Positions 13,788-20,177 of a stretch of 29,538 bases of DNA are shown here, one piece after another. The position numbers and the translations under genes were made by a program. The notes below the pieces were generated by a model that did no database searches, was not told the DNA's origin, and was given only the letters and a program-made list of their open reading frames with translations. Every line of letters begins with the position of its first letter. Within the stretch, counting starts at the first letter, position 1. The DNA lies in IMG/VR virus record IMGVR_UViG_3300028920_000211, positions 1-29,538 of that record, one strand, 5' to 3'. The stretch is from a virus.

Positions 13788-14240
13788 TTAAACTGTTGTT
13801 GATTTTATAAGCCAGCCTTTTTGATAGCTGAATTCAGGGTTATCGTGAATAAAGATGTGGCCCTTTCTTGATACTGCAAGCCAGTATTCAGTCGCAAGCA
13901 AAAGTTTACCGGTACGACCAGCTTTGTGATGAACTTCAGTTGTTTTTAAATTCATTGACCAGTCAAGTTGTTCTTCAGGTGAAAGACCTTCTTGCTTTAA
14001 AAAATAAGAAGCGACGGGGCAAATCTTATTTTCTTTTTTATTCATAAAAGCTTTTCGTTTTCTAGTGTACATTAAACCAGCGACACGGCTTTTTTTTGAC
14101 TTTTTATTGATAGGTTTTTTGTTCTTCGGTTGCGGTTTCTTGAAGTCTGGTCTTTTGTACTGGTGAAACTTACAAAAACCTTTTGCGAAGTGCGGGTTGT
14201 TACATTCTTCAAGGTCGCATTTTCTTTTTGTTTTTATCAT
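13788..14240 (-). CDS. Zinc-knuckle / HNH-like putative nuclease
   Basis: This 150-residue protein begins with a zinc-binding knuckle C8-x4-C13-x9-C23-x2-H26, followed by a very basic linker (about 30-70, rich in KKPQPKNKKPINKK). The C-terminal half contains VHHKAGR (H104, H105), LLLATEYWLAVSRKGH and a final IHDNPEFSYQKGWL, a layout common in phage proteins of the HNH/recombination type. The paired His followed by two further His (128, 132) could bind metal. A DNA-cleaving or junction-processing role fits its place next to the Toprim and Rad52-like genes, but the catalytic set is not certain. It lies 2 bases after a 42-residue gene. Confidence 0.65.
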   Translation of the reverse strand: MIKTKRKCDLEECNNPHFAKGFCKFHQYKRPDFKKPQPKNKKPINKKSKKSRVAGLMYTRKRKAFMNKKENKICPVASYFLKQEGLSPEEQLDWSMNLKTTEVHHKAGRTGKLLLATEYWLAVSRKGHIFIHDNPEFSYQKGWLIKSTTV

Positions 14241-14242
14241 AA

Positions 14243-14371
14243 TTAAATTTCGTTTTCAACTTGGTTTCCATTGTATTCAGAATAGGTGTAATAAAACCCC
14301 GGAATTATCTTTTTGAAGTTCCGATTTTGTTCGGACTTAAAAAGGTCTTGAATTTCTTCTGAACTAATCAT
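14243..14371 (-). CDS. 42-residue hypothetical protein
   Basis: From ATG 14371 a short frame gives MISSEEIQDLFKSEQN and ends in EYNGNQVENEI at TAA. It overlaps the 3' end of the previous gene by 8 bases and ends 2 bases before the HNH-like gene, filling the gap exactly. The same frame is open further upstream, but there it only shadows the neighbouring gene. Acidic, with a Tyr-rich middle (FYYTYSEY). Function unknown. Confidence 0.5.
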   Translation of the reverse strand: MISSEEIQDLFKSEQNRNFKKIIPGFYYTYSEYNGNQVENEI

Positions 14372-14597
14372 TGACCGAAAGAATTGTGATTCTGTCAATT
14401 TGGTCTTTGACAAGTTCCAGTTCTGAAAGCTTTTTTTCAAGAATTTGAAACTGTGTTTTTTGAATGCCTTCAATGATGTCGGTTTGTTCTTCAAGGGTGA
14501 AATTGAATTCTTCTGAATGAATATTTCGAATAGTATTTTCAATTAAGTCTTGAATACGTTCTTCACGGGTTCTAATGTTTAAAAGTCTTTTAATCAT
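14364..14597 (-). CDS. Small helical hypothetical protein
   Basis: This 77-residue protein is not recognised. It is charged and helical throughout (REERIQDLIENTIRNI, then LEKKLSELELVKDQIDRI), suggesting a coiled coil. It starts at ATG 14597 only 5 bases after its neighbour's stop and ends with TAG, showing that TAG is an ordinary stop in this genome. No membrane segment or cysteine. Confidence 0.62.
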   Translation of the reverse strand: MIKRLLNIRTREERIQDLIENTIRNIHSEEFNFTLEEQTDIIEGIQKTQFQILEKKLSELELVKDQIDRITILSVND

Positions 14598-14602
14598 AGT
14601 TT

Positions 14603-14839
14603 CTAATTATTACAGATTTTACGAAATGAATCGGGTTTTTGTTTTGAATTAGCTTTGCGAAGTTCTTCAAGTTCATGAAGAATTTGTTCAAGCTTTTTGA
14701 TGTCGGTTCGATTTTGAATCATATATTTAACTGTAAGCCTGAAAAGAAAAAGATAAGCGAAAAGCAAAGCAATCAAGAAGAAAGATTCACCGACTGAAAG
14801 GTTTTCAATTAGGTCGAATAAGGGTGTTTGTGATTTCAT
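14603..14839 (-). CDS. Small single-pass membrane protein
   Basis: This 78-residue protein has one membrane helix at about residues 18-37 (ESFFLIALLFAYLFLFRLTV), followed by a positively charged, probably cytoplasmic coiled-coil tail (TDIKKLEQILHELEELRK). The start overlaps the stop of the upstream gene (ATGA), indicating translational coupling. An early membrane protein of this size might block superinfection or modify host envelope functions; the sequence does not settle this. Confidence 0.65.
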   Translation of the reverse strand: MKSQTPLFDLIENLSVGESFFLIALLFAYLFLFRLTVKYMIQNRTDIKKLEQILHELEELRKANSKQKPDSFRKICNN

Positions 14840-15177
14840 TTTTGAAGGTATTTGAAAGTTGCGGTTATTTTAAACATATCTTCTTTGATTCCAAAGTGAT
14901 TAAAACGAAATGTTTGACACTTTTCTTTTTTATAATTTATAGCATTTGCATCAAAAAGCGTTTTAGCGACTGAAAGACATATTTCGTAATTAATTCTTTT
15001 TTCGTCATTGGCCATGTGGGAAGGGGTTTCAAAGTCAACAAGAAGCGTTTTAATTTCATTTCCTTTTTCTTGAAAAGGTTGCTGAAAATCTGGCCTTAAA
15101 ATAGGCAGGGTTGGTTCGTTGTATTTAAATAGTTTCTTAATAAAATCAATTATTATTTTTTTTGTTGAATTTTTCAT
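14836..15177 (-). CDS. Hypothetical early protein
   Basis: This 113-residue protein is not recognised. It has a basic N-terminal helix (KKIIIDFIKKLFKY), a middle part around LLVDFETPSHMANDEKRINY, two Cys (about 68 and 86) and a C-terminal beta-like end (MFKITATFKYLQ). Its ATG overlaps the stop of the ribbon-helix-helix gene by one base (TAATG), so the two are probably co-translated, and its own stop overlaps the next start (ATGA). Function unknown. Confidence 0.62.
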   Translation of the reverse strand: MKNSTKKIIIDFIKKLFKYNEPTLPILRPDFQQPFQEKGNEIKTLLVDFETPSHMANDEKRINYEICLSVAKTLFDANAINYKKEKCQTFRFNHFGIKEDMFKITATFKYLQK

Positions 15178-15329
15178 TATTTCAGGGTTTTAAATTCTTT
15201 GATTCTTTTGTGGACAAACTGTCGAAGTTCGTGGCTTGGTGTTGTGAAGTGTGCTTCACAAAGTTCATTAAATTCTTCCTTTACTTCTTCAGGAAGTTTG
15301 AAGTTTTGTATTGCTTTTTTTTTAGCCAT
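15177..15329 (-). CDS. Small ribbon-helix-helix (Arc/CopG-like) DNA-binding protein
   Basis: ATG 15329 to TAA 15177-15179 encodes 50 residues: a basic tail (MAKKKA), a short strand with alternating residues (IQNFKLP), helix EEVKEEFNELCEAHF, a turn TTPS, and helix HELRQFVHKRIKEF. This strand-helix-turn-helix layout and size fit Arc/MetJ/CopG-type dimers, which contact the DNA major groove with the paired strands. Its stop overlaps the next start by one base. It lies near the start of the early unit and is a good candidate for regulation at the divergent promoter region 1 kb upstream; the target is inferred. Confidence 0.7.
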   Translation of the reverse strand: MAKKKAIQNFKLPEEVKEEFNELCEAHFTTPSHELRQFVHKRIKEFKTLK

Positions 15330-15346
15330 TGTTTTAAAGTATTAAA

Positions 15347-15646
15347 TTAGTATAAGATTGTATTAAGTATGCAGTCGATTTCGTGCAATTCTTGGTATGT
15401 TATTTCAATCATTTCTTCGTCTTTGTAAAGCGCAATTTCTTCGTGACCAGTATTTTCAAAATAGAAGTCACATTCTTCGGGCTGGTCATAAGTGGCGGGT
15501 AAATAATTGTTGATGTGAACATTGTATTTTAAAATAAATTCAAGTTCATAACTTTCGATTATTTCACGAACTAAAATCGATTCTCGGGTTGTTTCGTGAA
15601 TGACTGAAACGCCGTTTTCTTTAAGTGTTTTTAAAAACTTTTTCAT
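15347..15646 (-). CDS. Acidic hypothetical protein
   Basis: This 99-residue protein is not recognised. It is strongly acidic in its second half (DQPEECDFYFENTGHEE, then KDEEMIEITYQELHEID), which could mimic nucleic acid or bind a basic partner. The basic N-terminus (MKKFLKTLKENG) is short. Its ATG overlaps the stop of the upstream gene by 4 bases. Early phage proteins of this kind sometimes inhibit host nucleases, but nothing here proves that. Confidence 0.62.
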   Translation of the reverse strand: MKKFLKTLKENGVSVIHETTRESILVREIIESYELEFILKYNVHINNYLPATYDQPEECDFYFENTGHEEIALYKDEEMIEITYQELHEIDCILNTILY

Positions 15647-15873
15647 TCGATTACGGTTTCAAGTTCTTCAAGTTGTGATTGAATTTCGTCAATAATATTT
15701 TGAAGTTCATAAGCATCTTGTTCAGCTTTTTCGCCACGCTCTGAATATTGAAGATTTTCAGGCATATTGTCAAAATATTGTTCTTCTTCTTCTTGAAGTG
15801 TTTGAAGTTCTTCAATTTGACTTTTGATTTGTTCTGCGACTTTGCGAATTTGGCGTCTTCTAGTGTTGTTCAT
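15643..15873 (-). CDS. Small coiled-coil phage protein
   Basis: This 76-residue protein has a basic start (NNTRRRQIRKVAEQI) and Glu/Gln-rich heptads on both sides of the motif DNMPENLQYSERGEKAE (about 35-51). Short proteins with the 'NMPE-L--SERG' centre flanked by coiled coils are common in tailed phages, so I take this as a member of that widespread uncharacterised family. It probably folds as a helical hairpin. It lies second in the early unit, 70 bases after the first gene. Function unknown. Confidence 0.7.
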   Translation of the reverse strand: MNNTRRRQIRKVAEQIKSQIEELQTLQEEEEQYFDNMPENLQYSERGEKAEQDAYELQNIIDEIQSQLEELETVIE

Positions 15874-15943
15874 TTTGTGAAAGATTTTTAATTTTAAATA
15901 AATTTATGAGTTAAGGTGTTTATAAATGTTTTAAAATTGCTCA

Positions 15944-16243
15944 TTAATAAAAAGTATGTGTTGAAGGGCAAGAATTGTCAGTTATTAAAGAAAGTTTTCT
16001 TTCAAGTTCACAATAAATTTTATTAAATTTTTGTTGAGCTTCTTTGATAGCTTTGAATTCTTCATTTTCGACACCAGCTTTTGAAATTTGTTTTAAGCAA
16101 TTTGCGCTTGCGCCAGTTATTAAAGATTTAATAATTAATTCGTTGAAACATTCTTTAGTGTTTTGATAAGAAGTAATTTGAGAATCAAGAACGACTTGAA
16201 CCTTTGTCTTTTTTACGATAACCTTGTTTAGATAGATTGACAT
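15944..16243 (-). CDS. First early gene, hypothetical
   Basis: The start is ATG 16243, giving 99 residues (MSIYLNKVIVKKTKVQ...). A TTG at 16315 would extend it with a hydrophobic stretch, but that start lies upstream of the predicted promoter, so I reject it. The protein is mixed helix and strand, with three Cys and a basic N-terminal part; SLITGASANCLKQISKAG is a small-residue segment in the middle. It is the first gene of the early unit and so among the first made after infection. Function unknown. Confidence 0.6.
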   Translation of the reverse strand: MSIYLNKVIVKKTKVQVVLDSQITSYQNTKECFNELIIKSLITGASANCLKQISKAGVENEEFKAIKEAQQKFNKIYCELERKLSLITDNSCPSTHTFY

Positions 16244-16267
16244 AATATTAAAAATAAGTTTTACAAT

Positions 16268-16304
16268 TGAAATACAAAGTAAAACAAAATAAAACGAATA
16301 CAAA
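16268..16304 (-). promoter_or_regulatory. Early promoter, minus strand
   Basis: TTTG (16304-16301), 19 bases, then TACTTTG (16281-16275). This fits the Bacteroidota promoter (TTTG, 19 bases, TAnnTTTG) except that the -7 box is one base short. Transcription would start near 16268, about 25 bases before ATG 16243. It would drive the whole minus-strand unit. Confidence 0.5.
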
Positions 16305-16344
16305 AGGAAAAGCAAATAAAAGTTGAAAAAAAGTTTTTAAAGTG

Positions 16345-16369
16345 TTGATTTTTTTATATTTGCGTGAAT
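16345..16369 (+). promoter_or_regulatory. Late promoter, plus strand
   Basis: TATATTTG at 16355-16362 is an exact TAnnTTTG -7 box, 22 bases before the protease ATG (16385). The -33 position holds only T-rich sequence (16334-16338), so recognition may need a phage or host activator, as often seen for late genes. Confidence 0.5.
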
Positions 16370-16384
16370 AGATAAGAAGAAAAA

Positions 16385-17707
16385 ATGAAGGCAACAATTT
16401 ATATTTCCGGGATAATAGGTGAAGAAACGACGTTGACTGACGTGATTCGTCAATTCAAGTCGTATGAAGGGCCGACCGAAGTTGAAGTCAAGATTCATTC
16501 TGAAGGCGGAAACGTTGAAGAAGGTGATGCGATTTGTGACTATTTGAACGGGCTTAAGAAAGAAATGCTAGTTAACACGTATGCAACAAAAGCTTATTCA
16601 ATTTCGGCAAAGATTTTTTCAGTGGGTCAAAACAGAATTGTTGAAGATGTTGACAAAGCTATTATGATTCATTTCGCTTGGGCTGAAGTAAAAGGAAAGG
16701 CGGAAAAACTTGAACTTGTTGCTGAAGCGTTGCGTGAAATGGAAGACGATTTTGCTTCTTATTATTCTGAATTTCTTGCGGTTGACGAAGATACTGCAAG
16801 AAACCTTCTTGACAATGATACTTTTATTTCTGGAAGTGAAGCCGTTGAACTTGGTTTTGCAACTGAACTGAAGTCAGCAACGAAAGCCGTTGCGCAATAT
16901 GATTCTAACATTAATTTAAAAACAAGTAAAATGAGTAAAAAAAGTAAAACGCAAAAATTGATTGCTGCTTTTGCTGCTTTTCTTGGTTCTGACGAAGTTG
17001 AGGTTAACGCTTTAGTTTTGCAGGATTCAAACGGAACGGAAATTGATTTTTCAGACTTGGAAAGCGGTGACACGCCAAAAGCCGGCGATGCTGGAACAAT
17101 TGACGGCGAACCGGTTCCGGACGGTGAATACATTATGCCTTCGCTTGAAGATGCGATTGTTGTGTTCGTTGACGGGAAAATTTCAGAAATCAAAGAAGCT
17201 GAAAGCGACGAAGGTTCTGAAGGTAGTGACGGCGAAGGTGTTGACGCAAAAGCTGAAGAAGTTCAGGAAATTTCTGTTTGGGAACAAACGGCTTCAAATA
17301 CTTCTTTTGAAGTTGGTGACGTTATGACTTATGAGTATGACGGCGAAACTTATAATTTCGGTGCGGGTGAATTTTTTGTTCCTTCAATAGATAAAAATGT
17401 AGTGACTGATGCTTCTGGTGTTATTGTTGCGCATAAAGATAAGGTTTTGACTTCTTCTGAAACTGAAGAAGAAGACGTTGAAGTTGCTGCGAAATTAGAA
17501 GAAATAATGAAAGGTGTTGAAGCGAAAGTTTTGGCAAAATTTGAAGCGAAATTCACTGCGCAAGAAAGTAAGATAAAGGCTTTGAACAAGAAGATTGGAA
17601 GTAAAGAATTCAAGGCTGAAGAACAAGAACCAGAAGGGAATTCTTCAGGTAAAAAGTCAGAAGGAAATTATCTTGCTGGCGTATTTAGTAAAAGAAAAAA
17701 CGCCTAG
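16385..17707 (+). CDS. ClpP-like prohead protease fused to a scaffold domain
   Basis: This 440-residue protein matures the capsid. Residues 1-165 are a ClpP/SppA-type serine protease: KIHSEGGNVEEGDAI (36-50), catalytic S72 in KAYSISAKIF, G81, then H96 in MIHFAW, 24 residues after the Ser as in phage ClpP-like proteases, and TFISGSEAVELGFA for the end of the domain. From about 184 the chain is Ala/Glu-rich, with a small beta unit (DGEPVPDGEYIMPSLED ... VFVDGKISEI) and a C-terminal coiled coil (EVAAKLEEIMKGVEAKVLAK), fitting a scaffold that protease activity removes. An in-frame ATG (16931) could make the scaffold part alone. It is the first late gene, and its TAG stop is followed by a hairpin. 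Confidence 0.85.
   Translation: MKATIYISGIIGEETTLTDVIRQFKSYEGPTEVEVKIHSEGGNVEEGDAICDYLNGLKKEMLVNTYATKAYSISAKIFSVGQNRIVEDVDKAIMIHFAWAEVKGKAEKLELVAEALREMEDDFASYYSEFLAVDEDTARNLLDNDTFISGSEAVELGFATELKSATKAVAQYDSNINLKTSKMSKKSKTQKLIAAFAAFLGSDEVEVNALVLQDSNGTEIDFSDLESGDTPKAGDAGTIDGEPVPDGEYIMPSLEDAIVVFVDGKISEIKEAESDEGSEGSDGEGVDAKAEEVQEISVWEQTASNTSFEVGDVMTYEYDGETYNFGAGEFFVPSIDKNVVTDASGVIVAHKDKVLTSSETEEEDVEVAAKLEEIMKGVEAKVLAKFEAKFTAQESKIKALNKKIGSKEFKAEEQEPEGNSSGKKSEGNYLAGVFSKRKNA
16931..17707 (+). CDS. Possible separate scaffold protein from an internal start
   Basis: An ATG at 16931 lies exactly at the boundary between protease and scaffold domains, in frame, with an A-rich leader like other starts here. 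It would give about 258 residues beginning MSKKSKTQKL. In lambda, scaffold Nu3 is made from an internal start in the protease gene C, so the layout has a precedent. Nothing in the sequence proves use of this start. Confidence 0.35.
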   Translation: MSKKSKTQKLIAAFAAFLGSDEVEVNALVLQDSNGTEIDFSDLESGDTPKAGDAGTIDGEPVPDGEYIMPSLEDAIVVFVDGKISEIKEAESDEGSEGSDGEGVDAKAEEVQEISVWEQTASNTSFEVGDVMTYEYDGETYNFGAGEFFVPSIDKNVVTDASGVIVAHKDKVLTSSETEEEDVEVAAKLEEIMKGVEAKVLAKFEAKFTAQESKIKALNKKIGSKEFKAEEQEPEGNSSGKKSEGNYLAGVFSKRKNA

Positions 17708-17723
17708 TTAAGCGGGCTTTTTT
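17695..17723 (+). terminator. Weak hairpin after the protease gene
   Basis: AAAAAA-c-GCC (17695-17704) can pair with GGC-TTTTTT (17715-17723) with one bulged C and a loop of about 10 bases, followed by T. It overlaps the protease stop codon and probably acts as a partial terminator before the capsid gene. Confidence 0.4.
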
Positions 17724-17753
17724 TATATTGTTTAATTTTAAAATTTATTTATT

Positions 17754-18671
17754 ATGGCTTACGATGTAAGTAATTTCACGGACTACGTTGAAAGGGAAAA
17801 TGAAGCCCTTACCGCAACGCTTTTCGCTGGTGGGGATACTGCCAGGTTTGCCCGCTATATGGCTGGTGTAAAAGGTAAAACAAGCGTACCGCATATTGGT
17901 ACAAGCGCAACGTTACAAGCGGGTAATTGCAAGACGCCTTCTGGTGATACAGATATTACGGAAATCTTTATTGAGGTTAAGCCGTTTACTGTTTATGAGG
18001 GATTTTGTGAAGACGACCTTCAGACAAAATTCCCGAATATGGTTCTTGCGCCAGGTTCTTCGAATGCTGATGCGCCTTCAGGCTGGCAAGAAAAAATTGT
18101 CGACACAAAGATTTCGTCAATAAAAGAAATGCTTGAATTGACTTACTGGCAAGGTGACACGACAACTGGTTCGTATCAACTTTTTGATGGTTTTATTAAA
18201 AGGGTTGATGCTGCGACTGGTGTTATAGACGGTAACACAACAAGCGCAACGGCTATCACGCAAGCGAACGTAATTGCTTTAGTTGATGCGATGTATGTTG
18301 CTTCACCAGCAAAAGTAAAGCGTTCGGGTGAATTGGTTATTACTGTTGGGGACGACGTTTTTGACCTTTATATTGCTGCTCAAAAGGCTGCGAACTTGTA
18401 TCACTATGACGCTGAACACGACAACGGTGTTTTAAAAATAGGCGGTTCGCGTGGTACTTTGCAAAGAATTTACGGACTTGATGGAACGGACAGAATGTTC
18501 GCTTCAAAAGGTTCGAACTTCATTGTTGGTTCTGACGTTAACGAAGAAGAAAGCGTTATGAAAATTTGGTACGACGAAACTGACGACAAGGTTTATATGC
18601 GTACAAAAGGGAAGTCAGGTGTGACGATTGCGAATCCTGAAGAAATCGTTGAATTCACTTTGACGGTTTAA
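17754..18671 (+). CDS. Major capsid protein (HK97 fold)
   Basis: This 305-residue protein follows the protease/scaffold gene, as expected for the shell protein. The sequence has the Ala/Gly/Thr-rich, low-Cys character of HK97-type shells in Bacteroidota phages: an N-arm with FTDYVERENEALTATLFAGG, the E-loop-like region GKTSVPHIGTSATLQAG, the long spine helix KIVDTKISSIKEMLELTYW, and a P-domain/A-domain end with RMFASKGSNFIVGSDVNEEE. No cleavage site is certain. The leader holds TATATTG (17724-17730), one base short of a -7 box, so it may have its own promoter. A strong hairpin lies 20 bases after the stop. Identification is by context and general pattern. Confidence 0.8.
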   Translation: MAYDVSNFTDYVERENEALTATLFAGGDTARFARYMAGVKGKTSVPHIGTSATLQAGNCKTPSGDTDITEIFIEVKPFTVYEGFCEDDLQTKFPNMVLAPGSSNADAPSGWQEKIVDTKISSIKEMLELTYWQGDTTTGSYQLFDGFIKRVDAATGVIDGNTTSATAITQANVIALVDAMYVASPAKVKRSGELVITVGDDVFDLYIAAQKAANLYHYDAEHDNGVLKIGGSRGTLQRIYGLDGTDRMFASKGSNFIVGSDVNEEESVMKIWYDETDDKVYMRTKGKSGVTIANPEEIVEFTLTV

Positions 18672-18689
18672 TTAACTGAATTAATAATC

Positions 18690-18717
18690 AAAAGGGGCTT
18701 TTAAATAAAGCCCTTTT
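18690..18717 (+). terminator. Hairpin after the capsid gene
   Basis: GGGCTTT (18695-18701) pairs with AAAGCCC (18707-18713) around a 5-base loop, flanked by AAAA/TTTT with one bulged G. With the T-run it is a good intrinsic terminator, 17 bases before the next ATG. It probably sets the capsid mRNA level above that of downstream genes. Confidence 0.75.
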
Positions 18718-18733
18718 ACAACATTATAAAATT

Positions 18734-19312
18734 ATGGCCTGTAATAAAAAAGTAACTGACGACCTTCTTTTTGATTGTGCGGATGCACCGAAGAAAGGAA
18801 TTGACGGCGGAAAAGGTGTATTGATAAATTGGGACGATATTGACCGTTCTGGTTCAACTTTTTCAGGTGCTACAATCACCGATTTAGTTTTAAAGTCTGG
18901 GGCGACTGGATTTTCGGTTCAGTGGTATAAAGACCTTGCAAGTGCAAATTCAGCGTTTACGCCGAATACAGAAGACGTTGACGGCTTCACGCATAACTTC
19001 TTAACAAGATTAGCGAATTCAAGTGCTGCGAATGCGGAACGTGCAAACGAATTGAAAAACGGTCGTTTTGTTATGGTATATGAAACCAGATACAAGGGTG
19101 TTAACAACGCTGAAGCGTTCAAGGTGGCTGGCTGGGAAAATGGGTTGAAACTTTCTGAAATGACAAATAACACGCTTGAAAATAGTGGTGCGACTTTGTT
19201 CACTTTAGCAACTGAAGAAGGGGACGTTGAAAGGTATCCGTACAGCGTATTTCTTGAAAATGATTACGCAACAAGTAAGGCGACTTACGATGCTTTATTT
19301 GCTACGGTTTAA
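18734..19312 (+). CDS. Probable major tail tube protein
   Basis: This 192-residue protein follows the major capsid gene and is bounded by hairpins on both sides, as expected for a highly expressed virion protein. It is Ser/Thr/Asn-rich and beta-rich (GKGVLINWDDIDRSG, TITDLVLKSGATGFSVQWY, RFVMVYETRYKG). I associate GGKGVLINWDDID-type starts with tail-tube proteins of flavobacterial siphophages, though I cannot exclude a head decoration protein. Start at ATG 18734. No membrane segment, and only two Cys near the N-terminus. Confidence 0.6.
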   Translation: MACNKKVTDDLLFDCADAPKKGIDGGKGVLINWDDIDRSGSTFSGATITDLVLKSGATGFSVQWYKDLASANSAFTPNTEDVDGFTHNFLTRLANSSAANAERANELKNGRFVMVYETRYKGVNNAEAFKVAGWENGLKLSEMTNNTLENSGATLFTLATEEGDVERYPYSVFLENDYATSKATYDALFATV

Positions 19313-19338
19313 TTAAATTTTTAGATTAATAGCAAGAT

Positions 19339-19374
19339 AAAAGCGAATAGGGTAAAACTGATTTCGCTTTTTTT
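19339..19374 (+). terminator. Hairpin after the tail tube gene
   Basis: AAAAGCGAA (19339-19347) pairs with TTCGCTTTT (19363-19371) around a 15-base loop and runs into further T. It is the third hairpin between neighbouring late genes, so the capsid and tail-tube messages can be bounded separately. Confidence 0.7.
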
Positions 19375-19398
19375 CGAACCTTAAAACGAATTATTAAT

Positions 19399-20166
19399 AT
19401 GTTGGAAATTTTAAACGCACCAAAGCAAGTGATAAAAGCGAACTTAAAATTGCTTGCACAAGACTATAAAGAAAAAACGGGTCGTGTTGTGTGCTTGTCT
19501 TGTCCTTCGGATATTCAATTTATGATTTCCAGTCTTAAACAAATTTACAAAATGACAAATTTCGAGTTTAAAAAGAATGCAGCACAGTACAAAAACAAAA
19601 AAGGCGACAAGACTACTATTTCAAATAACACAATGACTGACGAAAAAGCTATTGAGTTTTTGAAGACAAATCCTGAAAGAATCGGATTGTTTTCGAAGTT
19701 TCCTGAAAACTGGAAAGAATTGATTCAAGGTGAACAATTGACTGAAGAGCAAAAGCAAGCGAAAGAAGCTGAAGAAGCTGCGGAGATTGAAGCGGCTAAA
19801 GCTTTAAAGAACGCAAAAGCTGAAGGTTCTGGCCAGGTTGATTTGATTGATTTTATTGACGAACAAGAAAAAATAAACAATATTGGTGTGAATAAGCCTA
19901 AAACGGTTTTGGCTGAAGAAGAAGCGTTGAAAGCAAGCGAACAAGCTGCTGAAGAAGCTGGGAAAGTTGCATTTAATGGCCAGGGCGAAAAGGAAGATTG
20001 TTGTGGCGATGAACACGAAGGGGAACCGTGTGAAGAATGTAAAGAAAAAAAGCGTGCTGAACTTTTGGAAATGAAAGTTGCTGAATTAAAGGCTGCGTAT
20101 CCTGAAGTAAAGTATGAATTCGGAATGAAGAAAGCTGAATTCGTTGAACAAGTGTTGAATCAATAA
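19399..20166 (+). CDS. Portal-adjacent protein with Cys pairs and C-terminal HeH domain
   Basis: This 255-residue protein has no assigned enzyme activity. N-terminal features: a helical start and CLSC (C32, C35). The middle (about 113-145) is Ala/Glu-rich coiled coil. Near residues 200-215 lies a Cys-rich acidic loop (DCCGDEHEGEPCEEC), giving a second C-x2-C. Residues about 217-255 form a HeH/SAP-like unit (KRAELLEMKVAELKAAYP, then EFGMKKAEFVEQVLNQ), a small fold that often binds DNA or the Rho/LEM type of partner. In phages of this group a protein of this kind commonly precedes the portal gene, perhaps in head assembly. The four paired Cys could bind zinc. Function is unresolved. Confidence 0.65.
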   Translation: MLEILNAPKQVIKANLKLLAQDYKEKTGRVVCLSCPSDIQFMISSLKQIYKMTNFEFKKNAAQYKNKKGDKTTISNNTMTDEKAIEFLKTNPERIGLFSKFPENWKELIQGEQLTEEQKQAKEAEEAAEIEAAKALKNAKAEGSGQVDLIDFIDEQEKINNIGVNKPKTVLAEEEALKASEQAAEEAGKVAFNGQGEKEDCCGDEHEGEPCEECKEKKRAELLEMKVAELKAAYPEVKYEFGMKKAEFVEQVLNQ

Positions 20167-20177
20167 AATACTGATTT

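Noticed and set aside
14372-14542. Upstream extension of the 42-aa gene to 99 aa
   Set aside because: It overlaps the neighbouring gene almost fully in another frame and has a shadow-like composition.
15207-15216. DnaA-box-like TGTGGACAA
   Set aside because: Single copy with a mismatch, inside the RHH gene; no cluster that would mark an origin.
15944-16315. Longer 123-aa version of the first early gene with hydrophobic N-terminus
   Set aside because: It needs a TTG start that lies upstream of the best promoter match; ATG 16243 fits the promoter and local start style.
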